A stretch of DNA of 64,000 nt from Bacteroidales bacterium (GTDB taxonomy: Bacteria; Bacteroidota; Bacteroidia; Bacteroidales; P3): positions 1-64,000 of the forward strand of contig JAFVBA010000010.1 of assembly GCA_017480245.1 (NCBI GenBank). Reading direction: 5' to 3'. Shown here piece by piece: positions 43,958 to 52,926 of this stretch (position 1 is the first letter of the stretch; each line of letters begins with the position of its first letter). The notes below the pieces were generated by a model. That model was not told where the DNA came from. It did not search any database and saw only the letters and a list, made by a program, of their open reading frames with translations. Both the position numbers and the translations under genes were made by a program.

Positions 43958-44470
43958 TTATTCGCTTCTCTTAAAGAATATCATATCCAACAAAAGAATA
44001 AGTATTATCGTTACAACGGAACTTAGCAGCGTACGGGCAAGTATCTGCATAATTTCTGCAAAAGAAAATATGTCAATTGCGAAATACAAAAGATGATGAA
44101 TAAATACCGTTGAGGCAGTAAAGAAAAAGAAATTTTTGAATCCTAAAGACGATAAAGAAGGACGCAGATATGATGTGTTGTCTATATTTCCCGAAAAAGC
44201 ATTAAGCAATGCAGGGCGCAAGAATCCTACAAATACGCAAACAAATGCGTTGATTCCCGTATCGGCAGAGAATATGTCTATACTGACTCCTAAAAGAAAT
44301 GAAGATAAAAGCACTAACCATTTTGGTGTAACGAAGGGTAAAAGAATTATAAACCAAATATAAATCATTGGATTGATGAATCCGAGAAAGTATATGTTGT
44401 TCAGTAAAAATATTTGGCAGAAATCCAATATCAAAAATTGAATTATGCTTATTATAATGTCTTTTATCAT
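43958..44470 (-). CDS. mreD: MreD-like rod shape protein
   Basis: A 170-residue membrane protein with five predicted helices and the short MreD look: FLILDFCQIFLLNNIYFLGF, then VSIDIFSADTGINAF, a typical MreD turn. It acts with MreC and MreB/RodA in cell-wall elongation. Its ATG overlaps the mreC stop by four bases. Downstream genes are for glycan synthesis, so the operon joins wall shape and surface sugar. Confidence 0.85.
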   Translation of the reverse strand: MIKDIIISIIQFLILDFCQIFLLNNIYFLGFINPMIYIWFIILLPFVTPKWLVLLSSFLLGVSIDIFSADTGINAFVCVFVGFLRPALLNAFSGNIDNTSYLRPSLSSLGFKNFFFFTASTVFIHHLLYFAIDIFSFAEIMQILARTLLSSVVTIILILLLDMIFFKRSE

Positions 44471-45309
44471 TTCTTTTCCTGTTGGTTTTGAATGTTACTT
44501 AACAATTCGTCTTGTTCTATTTTGAAGAAATTTTTTATAATATAGACAAACTCAAGTTTATTGTAGTCTGCAGAAAACTGAACATTAACTTTATAAAATC
44601 CCGTTCCGCTTTCTTTTGTATAATCTTTAACTGTTCCTATCATAATTCCTTCAGGGAAATCGCGAGAAAAACCACTTGTTACAACAGTATCACCTTTCTT
44701 GATTGGAATACTTGAAGGCATATCAATAACTTGACCGACTGCGTAAGAGTTTCCGTTCCAAATAAGAGTACCGGTGGTCTTTGTTCTGATATTTCTTACA
44801 TTAAGTTTGCTGTCTTGGTGCAAAACTGACATAACTAAAGAAAAGTTTTGGGTAGTTTTAACAACCACTCCGACCACTCCTTCAGGTGAAATAACGCCCA
44901 TATCTGTTTCCACACCGGAAAGCGAACCTTTGTCCAGCATAAAGAAATTATTTCTTTTATTTACTGTTTTTGATATAACCTTTGCATCAATGAAAGAAAA
45001 ACGTTGCTTATATATTGTATCGTTTTCTTCATGTACATTATTGGTTACCTTAACAAATGAAGTTTCCAGTTGTTTGCGTAGTGCAATATTCTCTTTTATC
45101 AACGCCTCATTCTTACTTTTCAGATAGAAATAAGAAGAGATGTTTTCGGAAATATTATAGAATGTGCCGGATATATTATTTGCAATACTGACTATAGAAC
45201 TTGATTGTTTGCTTTCATTAAGTGTTATGAAATAAATACTGATTCCTTCCAAGAATAAGAAAAGGAATACATGATAATACCGCTTTAAGAATCTAAAAAG
45301 ATTTTCCAT
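44467..45309 (-). CDS. mreC: Rod shape-determining protein MreC
   Basis: A 280-residue protein with one N-terminal membrane helix (YHVFLFLFLEGISIYFI), a coiled coil with LIKENIALRKQLE, then two beta domains with SGVETDMGVISPEGVVGVV and GDTVVTSGFSRDFPEGI, the normal MreC landmarks. ATG 45309 is chosen because the longer start at 45330 overlaps the promoter element at 45328-45335. mreB, the usual upstream partner, is not in the window and its place is taken by the plus-strand lipoprotein gene. Confidence 0.93.
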   Translation of the reverse strand: MENLFRFLKRYYHVFLFLFLEGISIYFITLNESKQSSSIVSIANNISGTFYNISENISSYFYLKSKNEALIKENIALRKQLETSFVKVTNNVHEENDTIYKQRFSFIDAKVISKTVNKRNNFFMLDKGSLSGVETDMGVISPEGVVGVVVKTTQNFSLVMSVLHQDSKLNVRNIRTKTTGTLIWNGNSYAVGQVIDMPSSIPIKKGDTVVTSGFSRDFPEGIMIGTVKDYTKESGTGFYKVNVQFSADYNKLEFVYIIKNFFKIEQDELLSNIQNQQEKK

Positions 45310-45327
45310 AATTATTAAAACAGGGTG

Positions 45328-45335
45328 CAAAATTA
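45328..45335 (-). promoter_or_regulatory. -7 element of the mreCD-GT4-wecB operon
   Basis: On the minus strand TAATTTTG is followed by CACCC. The ATG at 45309 lies 18 bases further on, which supports the later start of MreC. Confidence 0.7.
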
Positions 45336-45354
45336 TAAAAAAAGAATAAATTAT

Positions 45355-45385
45355 TTTGCAGTTAGCGAAAAATAAATTACTTTTG
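45355..45385 (+). promoter_or_regulatory. Promoter of the plus-strand lipoprotein gene
   Basis: TTTG at 45355-45358 and TACTTTTG at 45378-45385 are 19 bases apart. It is divergent from the mreC promoter, and the ATG follows at 45440. Confidence 0.7.
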
Positions 45386-45439
45386 CAACCTAAAATTCAG
45401 AGAACAATAGTTATTAACAAGTTAAAACACAAAACGAAA

Positions 45440-46057
45440 ATGAAAAAATTAATTTTAGCATTGGCTTTATTTATTGCAGTGCCATTGACCTTTACGAGTT
45501 GCGGCGATGACGATACTTCGGACATTTGGTCAGAGTTGGCAGGAATGACAGTAGGTTCAATGAAAGTTTCTTTAGGAGGACAATCTCAGAGTTACACAGG
45601 CGTAGGATATTATCAAGACAATGGTACTACGTATATTGCAACTGCTAATACAAGTGGCGTTGTCGGTATCAAACTTGACGGTGTTTCAGTTTCCAAAACT
45701 TCTTATACTTTGGGAATTATGAGTGATAACGTCATCACTTCTTTACTTTCCGGTGGTTTTGAGATAGGTAAATTTAACAACATTATGGCTTTCAAACCTT
45801 ATAACGGAGAAATCTATGTTGTTGTTTCTGGAACATTAACTCTTTCTGCTTCTGCAGGAAATCTTACTGGAACTTTTACCGGTAAGGCTGTACCTCAATC
45901 TTATGTAGAGAACCTTGCCAAAGGAAATGAGAGTGCAACTTCCATTCTTTCTATCATAACAGGAAGTAATGCCGAAACTATAGCAGTCAGCGGACAGTTT
46001 TCTGCAAAAGAAACTAATTCATTGGGTAGCACTTTCTCGGGATTATTCAGCAAATAA
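45440..46057 (+). CDS. Lipoprotein of unknown function, DUF4840/calycin-like
   Basis: A 205-residue lipoprotein: signal ALALFIAVPLTFTSC, then GDDDTSD, the acidic surface-export signal of Bacteroidota lipoproteins. The mature part is beta-rich and polar with many Gly, Ser and Thr (YTGVGYYQDNGTTYIATANT and SLGGQSQSYTG). The repeated strand pattern GTLTLSASAGNLTGTFTG suggests a calycin-like barrel domain as seen in Bacteroides proteins, but I am not sure of the family. ATG 45440 avoids the promoter at 45355-45385. Confidence 0.68.
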   Translation: MKKLILALALFIAVPLTFTSCGDDDTSDIWSELAGMTVGSMKVSLGGQSQSYTGVGYYQDNGTTYIATANTSGVVGIKLDGVSVSKTSYTLGIMSDNVITSLLSGGFEIGKFNNIMAFKPYNGEIYVVVSGTLTLSASAGNLTGTFTGKAVPQSYVENLAKGNESATSILSIITGSNAETIAVSGQFSAKETNSLGSTFSGLFSK

Positions 46058-46065
46058 CACGAAAT

Positions 46066-46100
46066 AAGACAGAAAAGAAAAAAAAATCTGTCTTTTATTT
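46066..46100 (+). terminator. Intrinsic terminator of the lipoprotein gene
   Basis: AAGACAG (46066-46072) pairs with CTGTCTT (46088-46094) and a T-rich tail follows. It lies eight bases after the stop. Confidence 0.7.
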
Positions 46101-46121
46101 TCGTAGTATTTAAATTTTTTA

Positions 46122-46129
46122 TAATTTTG
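46122..46129 (+). promoter_or_regulatory. -7 element of hup
   Basis: TAATTTTG followed by CAAAC, 65 bases before the HU ATG. Confidence 0.6.
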
Positions 46130-46194
46130 CAAACTCAATTCCAAAAGATTGGATAAAAGTTTAATAAATAAGTAACTAAAAAATATTTAAAACA

Positions 46195-46479
46195 ATGACA
46201 AAAGCTGAGATAGTTGCAGAGATTGCACAGAAAACAGGAATAGAAAAAGTAAATGTACAAGAAGTTGTTGAGTCTTTTATGGAGGTATTAAAAGATTCTA
46301 TGAAAAAAGGTAATAATGTCTACCTAAGAGGCTTTGGTAGTTTTATAATCAAACGCAGAGCAGAAAAAACCGGACGTAACATTTCTAAGAATACGACAAT
46401 CATTATTCCTGCTCATAATATCCCTTCGTTCAAACCTTCAAAGGTTTTTGTTGAAGAAATAAAAAATAACGTTAGATAG
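46195..46479 (+). CDS. hup: DNA-binding protein HU
   Basis: A canonical 94-residue HU: start TKAEIVAEIAQKTGIEKVNVQEVVE, the turn VYLRGFGSFIIKRRAEKTGRN and the arm-end PSFKPSKVF. Unlike the four longer HU-like proteins in this window it has the standard length and is the likely main nucleoid HU. It has its own promoter and is followed by a tiny basic gene and a strong hairpin. Confidence 0.95.
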   Translation: MTKAEIVAEIAQKTGIEKVNVQEVVESFMEVLKDSMKKGNNVYLRGFGSFIIKRRAEKTGRNISKNTTIIIPAHNIPSFKPSKVFVEEIKNNVR

Positions 46480-46502
46480 TTTAATTTTAAATACACACGA
46501 CA

Positions 46503-46592
46503 ATGCCAAGCGGAAAAAAGAGAAAAGGCCACAAGATGGCGACTCATAAACGTAAAAAACGTTTGAGAAAGAATAGACATAAGAATAAATAA
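46503..46592 (+). CDS. AURKAIP1/COX24-domain small basic protein (29 residues)
   Basis: MPSGKKRKGHKMATHKRKKR and nine more residues to the stop. The composition is nearly all Lys, Arg and His. It matches the small COX24-like ribosome-associated peptides (bacterial THX-like) that Bacteroidota encode beside HU genes. It starts 23 bases after the HU stop, in the same transcript, and ends before the hairpin at 46622. It was too short for a standard ORF scan. The call rests on length, composition and place. Confidence 0.8.
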   Translation: MPSGKKRKGHKMATHKRKKRLRKNRHKNK

Positions 46593-46621
46593 TTTCTTAA
46601 TAGTCTGAAAAAAAACCTTTT

Positions 46622-46669
46622 ATTGCGAAACTCTCAAAGCTGAAAATGCTGAAAGTTTCGCAATATTTT
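46622..46669 (+). terminator. Intrinsic terminator of the HU-COX24 unit
   Basis: ATTGCGAAACT (46622-46632) pairs exactly with AGTTTCGCAAT (46654-46664), followed by a T run. The T run overlaps the -7 element of the next gene. Confidence 0.8.
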
Positions 46670-46671
46670 TG
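46664..46671 (+). promoter_or_regulatory. -7 element of the RNase G gene, overlapping the terminator tail
   Basis: TATTTTTG at 46664-46671, just at the end of the hairpin arm. The ATG at 46705 follows 33 bases later. Confidence 0.55.
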
Positions 46672-46704
46672 TTTAATAAAAATAACAACAAATTTAAAAC
46701 TCCA

Positions 46705-48255
46705 ATGAATAAGGATTTAATAATTGATGTAAAAGAATCGGGAGTTGAAATTGCGTTATTGGAAGATAAGAAGTTAGTTGAACTTCACAAAGACAATCCC
46801 GGACAGGACTATGTTGCGGGAAATATCTATTTAGGTCAAGTAAAAAAAATGATGGTAGGGTTAAATTCTGCCTTTGTTGATGTTGGAGCCGGTAAGGACG
46901 GATTTCTGCATTATTTGGATTTAGGTCATAATTTTCTGAAGATGCAAGATTTTGTATCTAAATGTATCTCGGGGAATGCAGATGGCTATTTGAATCAAAA
47001 GAAACAGCAACCTGAGTTGGTAAAAAACGGAATAATTACCGACGTTCTTAAACAAGGACAATTGGTTTTGGTACAGATTACCAAAGAACCTATATCTACC
47101 AAAGGACCTCGTCTAAGCGGAGATATTTCTTTCGCAGGAAGATATGTGGTATTAGTTCCTTTCGGAAAGAAGATAACAGTCTCTCAAAAGATTAAAAGTA
47201 TTGAAGAAAGAAAACGTCTTCGCAGACTATTGGCAAGTATTCAACCTGAGAACACAGGGTTAATCATAAGGACGGCTGCAGAAGGTAAGAGCGTAGCAGA
47301 ACTGGATGCGGATATAAAAGACCTTTATTCCAAATGGGAAACGATAGTCAATAAACTCAAACATGCAACTCCACCGATGAAACTTGTTTCAGAGGCAAAT
47401 ACTTCAATAGTTATGTTGAGGGAAATGTTGAATGAAGAGTTTAATAACATTTATGTTAATAACGAACATGTTTATAATGACCTGCATGACTATCTTTCTA
47501 AAATATATCCTGAAAAGGAGAGTATCTTGCACCATTATAAACTGCAAACTCCGATATTTGAACAGTTCAATGTTGATGCTCAAATAAAAGGTTCTTTCGG
47601 TAAGGTAGTAACAATTCGCTCCGGAATATATTTGGTAATAGAGCAGACAGAGGCTATGGCGGTTATAGATGTCAATTCGGGGCCGAGAACCAAGGCATCG
47701 CAAGACCAAGAAGAGAATGCCTTGATGGTTAATACCGAAGCGGCTTTGGAAATTGCAAGACAGTTGCGTTTGAGGGATATGGGGGGAATTATTGTTATAG
47801 ATTTTATTGATATGGCATCAAAAGCCAATTGCAAGAAACTATATGATACCATGCGGGAAGAGTTATCCAGAGATAAAGCCCGACATACTATTCTGCCGTT
47901 AAGCAAATTCTGTTTGATGCAGATAACCCGCCAAAGAATACGTCCTGTTGTGGAGATGGAAGTTTCGGAGCTATGTCCTACTTGTGGAGGAAGCGGAAAA
48001 GTTAAATCTTCTATAAATGTTATAAATGATATGCGGCACGATGTTAAGTTTCTTTCGCAAGAGCAAAACGAGAAACGATTAACTATTGTAACCCATCCGT
48101 TTGTTGCTGCATATTTGACCAAAGGTATATTTAAGAAACCTTATCATAAATGGGAGAAGGATTATAATATCAAACTGAAGATAACTTCTGCCAATGATTT
48201 GTCAATAACGCAATACATCTTCTTGAATTCTAACGGAGATAAGATAGAACTATAG
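46705..48255 (+). CDS. rng: Ribonuclease G / RNase E family
   Basis: Endoribonuclease for rRNA processing and mRNA decay. From ATG 46705 it has 516 residues: an S1-like RNA-binding region near the start (GQDYVAGNIYLGQVKKM), the catalytic Asp pair in AVIDVNSGP and GGIIVIDFIDM, and the zinc-link CPTCGGSGK. The longer start at 46669 is rejected because it lies in the promoter and terminator. It converges with the T9SS operon. Confidence 0.95.
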   Translation: MNKDLIIDVKESGVEIALLEDKKLVELHKDNPGQDYVAGNIYLGQVKKMMVGLNSAFVDVGAGKDGFLHYLDLGHNFLKMQDFVSKCISGNADGYLNQKKQQPELVKNGIITDVLKQGQLVLVQITKEPISTKGPRLSGDISFAGRYVVLVPFGKKITVSQKIKSIEERKRLRRLLASIQPENTGLIIRTAAEGKSVAELDADIKDLYSKWETIVNKLKHATPPMKLVSEANTSIVMLREMLNEEFNNIYVNNEHVYNDLHDYLSKIYPEKESILHHYKLQTPIFEQFNVDAQIKGSFGKVVTIRSGIYLVIEQTEAMAVIDVNSGPRTKASQDQEENALMVNTEAALEIARQLRLRDMGGIIVIDFIDMASKANCKKLYDTMREELSRDKARHTILPLSKFCLMQITRQRIRPVVEMEVSELCPTCGGSGKVKSSINVINDMRHDVKFLSQEQNEKRLTIVTHPFVAAYLTKGIFKKPYHKWEKDYNIKLKITSANDLSITQYIFLNSNGDKIEL

Positions 48256-48259
48256 AAAA

Positions 48260-48306
48260 AGTTGTCAGTAGAATTATTGTAGGAGTTACAAAATTTACTG
48301 ACAACT
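48260..48306. terminator. Hairpin between convergent genes
   Basis: AGTTGTCAGTA (48260-48270) pairs exactly with TACTGACAACT (48296-48306). It serves RNase G on the plus strand and perhaps the T9SS operon on the minus strand. Confidence 0.65.
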
Positions 48307-48336
48307 ACTTTCATCAAATTTACATATTTAATTGTT

Positions 48337-49758
48337 TTATTGTTTAATTATCTTTCTGGAGACGGTACCTCTTGGAGTGTAAAGTTTTACAATGTAAGCG
48401 CCTTTGTCAAAAGAAGAGATATTGATTTGTTGTTGGTTGCTTCTGGTGTTATCTTCAAAAACTTTAACTCCAGAAGTGTTATATATCTCAATCTTATTAA
48501 GAATAAAGCCGCTTGTAATCTTAACTAAATCACTTGCAGGGTTAGGGGACACCCAAACATTTGCTTCCAACACACTATCAGGTTGCTTCAAAGCACTCTC
48601 GCTTTTAGGAACTAAGATAATCGGCAAGAACTTTAATATCATCTTTTGATGTAAGTAATATAAACTGTCGTCAGCGAAACTAATCCATTCACCGTTTCTT
48701 TTAATTAAAGGACTATAAGGAGAGTCGCATAATTGAACGGAATCAGTTATAGGATGATCAGCATAAGGATCAATACCGGCAATACCAGTATTTGCGGTTC
48801 CTACACAATAAGGCAGTAGGTACATATTTTTTCTTGAAGCATTTGCATTAGTTATTATTGTGTAGCCTTTTGTAATTTGGTCGGCTTGGGATTGAATTGC
48901 ACATTCTAAACCATCTCTGTCTTTAGGAATTATTCCTAAGTATATTTTATTATTATATGGATACCCTGCTTGTTTATAAAAGTTTTGTTTGGCAGTGTCC
49001 GGTTCATAGATACTGAAAGCATGTCCGTAGAATTCAGACAATTTTGCCCCTGCCGAAATATAAAAGTCTTTTAGTTTTATATCGTGCCTATGGAAATAGA
49101 AATGATGAAACTCCGTACCGTTAGGATATTTAACCGTTCCGTCAGGATACATTATTCCGCCTCCGTCAAGAGAAACTTCTTGAGATGAATCCAATACATT
49201 CATTTCATTATCTAACAAGTAGAAATATTCCCAATCGTTATCGAAGGCTATATCTTTTCTCCTCATATCTACATATACTCCGCAAATTACAGCAAATGAA
49301 TCTAAATGCCACGGTTGAGCAAATTCTTCTTGGTAAGCAATAAGATTATTGTTATTCATGACCTTAGTAATGGTGTCTTTGTCTTTTAGGTAGAACCATT
49401 TGCGAGTTGGAAATACTCTATTATAATGAACTGTATGTCTGATTACGACAGTATCAGGTTCATATATCCTGTATTCATAAGGACCCACACCATTTGGATA
49501 TCCACCTATATCGTATCCAGATGATGAATCTGGATAAGTCGACCAAAACTCCTCAATCGTAGAATCCGTCCAAGAAAAAGCTACTTCATCATCGGATGTA
49601 ATGTAATTTGCAATTGGATTGAATACGACTAATGTATCGTACAACGTTGAATCTGGTTTTAATGCGTTAGGGTCATTGAACTTATCGTTTTTATAGTTTT
49701 GTGCATTCAACCCTATTGTTACTAATATAGAAGTAACGACTATTATGATTTTTTTCAT
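48337..49758 (-). CDS. T9SS-sorted surface protein, type A of paired family (A)
   Basis: A 473-residue exported protein with a Sec signal (IIVVTSILVTIGLNA). The last 70 residues are a T9SS type A domain: VSPNPASDLVKITSGF, IYNTSGVKVFEDNTRSNQQQ and the end YTPRGTVSRKIIKQ. The body has VVFNPIANY and AQPWHLDSFAVICGVY, shared with the gene at 51475. The sorting domains of the two are almost the same, at the DNA level too, while the bodies differ, so gene conversion or shared selection is likely. No enzyme motif is visible. The gene has a fair Shine-Dalgarno. Confidence 0.85.
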   Translation of the reverse strand: MKKIIIVVTSILVTIGLNAQNYKNDKFNDPNALKPDSTLYDTLVVFNPIANYITSDDEVAFSWTDSTIEEFWSTYPDSSSGYDIGGYPNGVGPYEYRIYEPDTVVIRHTVHYNRVFPTRKWFYLKDKDTITKVMNNNNLIAYQEEFAQPWHLDSFAVICGVYVDMRRKDIAFDNDWEYFYLLDNEMNVLDSSQEVSLDGGGIMYPDGTVKYPNGTEFHHFYFHRHDIKLKDFYISAGAKLSEFYGHAFSIYEPDTAKQNFYKQAGYPYNNKIYLGIIPKDRDGLECAIQSQADQITKGYTIITNANASRKNMYLLPYCVGTANTGIAGIDPYADHPITDSVQLCDSPYSPLIKRNGEWISFADDSLYYLHQKMILKFLPIILVPKSESALKQPDSVLEANVWVSPNPASDLVKITSGFILNKIEIYNTSGVKVFEDNTRSNQQQINISSFDKGAYIVKLYTPRGTVSRKIIKQ

Positions 49759-49776
49759 TTCTTTATTCCTTTCTTT

Positions 49777-51450
49777 TTATCTTGTTACCATTGAACCACC
49801 TTTAGAACTTATAAATGTTTTTGTTTCCGTTCTCGTGTATTTGAAAAAAGTATAATGATTGCCAAAAGTTGTAAGGCTCGGAAAACTACAAGTGTTAAGA
49901 TTATCTCGGTTTATCCAATCTTTACTTTCATCTGTATGACGCAGAATATTTGTACCTATAGGAGCAAAGTATTTAGATATAATCTGCATAGCATCTAAAT
50001 CTTTATCAATAATACCTAAATAATAATTTTGATTAACTCCACTGATAACCATAAAACCTTTATCGTCATATAGCAAATCGTTGTATATGGATTTGTCTCT
50101 ATTAGTATAGTTTAGATTGTACTCTAAACTCCATGAGTAAGCAGTATAGGAATTTGTTTGTTGGTTATCAAATCTTCTTAAGAGAACAGCAACATCATTA
50201 TCATTACTCATTGAATGTTTTAATATCCAAAGATTTTCTCTATCGGGGTCATATTCCATATCTCTTAACAGAGGAAGGCAGCCGTAATAATTTTTCTCCG
50301 TCTGCGAGTCTGTTATTTGAAACCTTTCTCCGTCAAATTCTATAAAATCTACTACATAACGGCTATTGATGGCTCCTTTAATATCTATATAACCATGCAA
50401 ATATCCGATAGCTATATTATCAAATCCTAAGGAACGGATAAATGCTCTGCCGTCATTATTTCCATCATCTTCTATATTTTGCATGTATATATTTTCTGAC
50501 GGAGAAGATACATTTATGTATTTGGATAGAACAGGTTGCAGAGAATTTTTGTCCAAAGCCCGTAAAATGAGATTATCCCTTTTTGAACCTGGCGTTCCCC
50601 ATGCGTTTCCTATAGTGTCTCGGGAAGAAGAAAGTAAATAGACATAAGAATTTGTTACAGCAATGTCGTTAAAGTGTTCGTTGTTATCAAAGAAATAAGA
50701 AGTATCATTATTAATAAACGGAGCATAGTAGTATTTAACTTTATTTACTGTCCCGCTTCCGCTACCCATAATGATTTCTTCTGATTGCAATGCTTGAGAA
50801 GCTGTCATAGTTTGCTCGGTTAGTTCGTATTGTATTAAAACATTATGATAATTTTCAGGGAAAGAGTGAAAAACAAGACCGCTTCCCACTCCATCATACA
50901 TCCAATAACCAGGATAACTATAGCCCATCTTACCAAGACAAAGTATAACTCTCTCGCCATTATCATTCTTATAAGCTTCTATTCTCCATATATCTCCCGT
51001 GTGATTGGTAGCGCTTTCATCTATAACTGTTGTATAAGTTATATTGATATTATCGGAACTTGCATTTGCGTTGATTAAGTCCGTAATCTTAAAGTAAGCC
51101 AAATAGCAAGTGTTTTGATAAGAGCCGACAAAGAAAACAGTATCTTCTAAGATAGTAAAATCTCTTACAACATAATCATTAGTTATCCTTAGGTGCCTTA
51201 TGGTAGAGGTAGAATTAGTTTGCAACAGGGCAAAATAATGTGCTATGGAGTTGCCGCTCGCTGCTGAACTTAATGTTAGTTTGTAAGTGTCATTGTAGGA
51301 CAATGTCTTTGTTAGGAATTTATCATAGAAGGCGGAGTTTGCTTTATTCCAAGTATATGCGCCTTCAGTGTTTGACTTTATCGCCTGAGAATAGCCCGTA
51401 AGGAAACAACCGACGGCTATGGCGAATAGAATAATTTTTGTTTTTTTCAT
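49777..51450 (-). CDS. Exported paired-family protein (B), beta-propeller-like, no T9SS domain
   Basis: A 557-residue protein with signal IILFAIAVGCFLTGYSQ, cut after Gln. The first 29 residues are the same as in the gene at 52927. The body repeats short beta segments with a DTVFFVGSY turn, VTNSYVYLLSS and similar pieces, recalling a beta-propeller. No C-terminal sorting domain is seen. It stands 18 bases behind the T9SS gene A and likely forms a pair with it. Function is unknown. Confidence 0.75.
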   Translation of the reverse strand: MKKTKIILFAIAVGCFLTGYSQAIKSNTEGAYTWNKANSAFYDKFLTKTLSYNDTYKLTLSSAASGNSIAHYFALLQTNSTSTIRHLRITNDYVVRDFTILEDTVFFVGSYQNTCYLAYFKITDLINANASSDNINITYTTVIDESATNHTGDIWRIEAYKNDNGERVILCLGKMGYSYPGYWMYDGVGSGLVFHSFPENYHNVLIQYELTEQTMTASQALQSEEIIMGSGSGTVNKVKYYYAPFINNDTSYFFDNNEHFNDIAVTNSYVYLLSSSRDTIGNAWGTPGSKRDNLILRALDKNSLQPVLSKYINVSSPSENIYMQNIEDDGNNDGRAFIRSLGFDNIAIGYLHGYIDIKGAINSRYVVDFIEFDGERFQITDSQTEKNYYGCLPLLRDMEYDPDRENLWILKHSMSNDNDVAVLLRRFDNQQTNSYTAYSWSLEYNLNYTNRDKSIYNDLLYDDKGFMVISGVNQNYYLGIIDKDLDAMQIISKYFAPIGTNILRHTDESKDWINRDNLNTCSFPSLTTFGNHYTFFKYTRTETKTFISSKGGSMVTR

Positions 51451-51474
51451 ATAGCTCCTTGTTATTTAATTGTT

Positions 51475-52914
51475 TTATTGTTTAATTATCTTTCTGGAGA
51501 CGATACCTCTTGGAGTGTAAAGTTTTACAATGTAAGCGCCTTTGTCAAAAGAAGAGATATTGATTTGTTGTTGGTTGCTTCTGGTGTTATCTTCAAAAAC
51601 TTTAACTCCGGCAGTGTTGTATATTTCAATTTTGTTAAGGAAAAATCCGCTGGTAACCTTAATAAAATCACTCGCAGGGTTAGGGAATACCCAAACGTTT
51701 GATTCCAAAAGACTGTCAGGTTGATTCAAAGAACTCTCGCTTTTCGGAACTAAGATAATCGGCAAGAACTTCAATCCCATAGTTTGAAACAGATAGTAGA
51801 TTGTGTCATCTGCGAACTTTGTCCATTGACCGTCGCGGTAGAATAAAGGACTTTCGGTTGCTTTGTACAAAGGAATAGTATCTGTAAAAGGATGGTCTAA
51901 TAAATCTATTGAGTCTTTAGGATGATAAGACCACGCCGCAAATTCGTGGTGGTTTGGATTACTTATTATTGCAATAGAATCACGGATTAAAATATCCTCC
52001 TGAGCCCATGTTAAATTAGTATAAGGTTGTTCTAGTGCATCTTTATCTATAGGATTAGGTAATTTACCGATAAATATAGTATCGTAAGGATAGCCCGCTT
52101 TCTTTATATTGGCTAAACGTTCGGGGTCAGGTTCATAAATGCTGCAAGTATGTCCTTTGAATAGAGATTCTCCGGCTTCAGCTGTAATATAGAAATCTTT
52201 TGCTGTTACGTCAGTGTGTTTTACATAGTGACCATAGTCATAAGGTATTTCTTTGTAAAAATAGAAATGATGAAATACTTTCTGTTCATATCCCCACTTA
52301 CCGCATACTTGCATAGTTTCGGCTAAGATATTGAAGTTAGTATCACGCAGATATATTTTCGGACCGGCAGGTCTGCCACCTTTTATTATTAAATCTGCAT
52401 AAACTCCGCAGATTATGGCAGAAGAATCCAAATGCCACGGTTGAGCCAATTCAGATATTCCGAACAGTGAAGGATTCATTACAGGAGAGGTATATGAAGG
52501 GAACCAATCGTAATTGAAAGCTGTTAGTGTGTCATAATTACCGTCGCCTAAATATTTATATTTTAGGGTTTGATACGCAAGAGTATAATTTATGTCGTGC
52601 CAAACGCCGATATCTTCCCCATAAGAGTAGTCTTGGACAGTATATAGAATAGTTGTATCTCCATTTTCCTCCAACTCAATATTGCCATCATCGTCATACG
52701 CATAAATATCTACCCAATGATAATCGATATGTACGGTATTTATCCAAGAAAATACAACACTGTCTTGCCAACAAGGGTATTGAGCGAATGGATTGAATAC
52801 TACCAAAGTGTCGTATGTACTACTGTCGGGTTCTACTTGATAAGGTAGTACAGCCTGTGCTTTTGAACTTATAAAAGCTGTTATTAACACGATTAAGATA
52901 ACTATTTTTTTCAT
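51475..52914 (-). CDS. T9SS-sorted surface protein, type A of paired family (A')
   Basis: A 479-residue relative of the gene at 48337, with signal IVILIVLITAFISSKA. Shared blocks are STYDTLVVFNPFAQY, AQPWHLDSSAIICGVY, KVFHHFYFYKE-like and the tail domain FPNPASDFIKVTSGF through SRKIIKQ. AGGAGG precedes the ATG at good distance, which is unusual for this phylum. The order B'-A'-B-A along the transcript shows that a pair was duplicated as a unit. Confidence 0.85.
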   Translation of the reverse strand: MKKIVILIVLITAFISSKAQAVLPYQVEPDSSTYDTLVVFNPFAQYPCWQDSVVFSWINTVHIDYHWVDIYAYDDDGNIELEENGDTTILYTVQDYSYGEDIGVWHDINYTLAYQTLKYKYLGDGNYDTLTAFNYDWFPSYTSPVMNPSLFGISELAQPWHLDSSAIICGVYADLIIKGGRPAGPKIYLRDTNFNILAETMQVCGKWGYEQKVFHHFYFYKEIPYDYGHYVKHTDVTAKDFYITAEAGESLFKGHTCSIYEPDPERLANIKKAGYPYDTIFIGKLPNPIDKDALEQPYTNLTWAQEDILIRDSIAIISNPNHHEFAAWSYHPKDSIDLLDHPFTDTIPLYKATESPLFYRDGQWTKFADDTIYYLFQTMGLKFLPIILVPKSESSLNQPDSLLESNVWVFPNPASDFIKVTSGFFLNKIEIYNTAGVKVFEDNTRSNQQQINISSFDKGAYIVKLYTPRGIVSRKIIKQ

Positions 52915-52926
52915 TTCTTTTTCCTC

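Noticed and set aside
47779-47787. G6 run in the RNase G gene as another slippage site
   Set aside because: The frame is intact and reads the conserved catalytic stretch DMGGIIVIDF, so this is a normal Gly-Gly codon pair.
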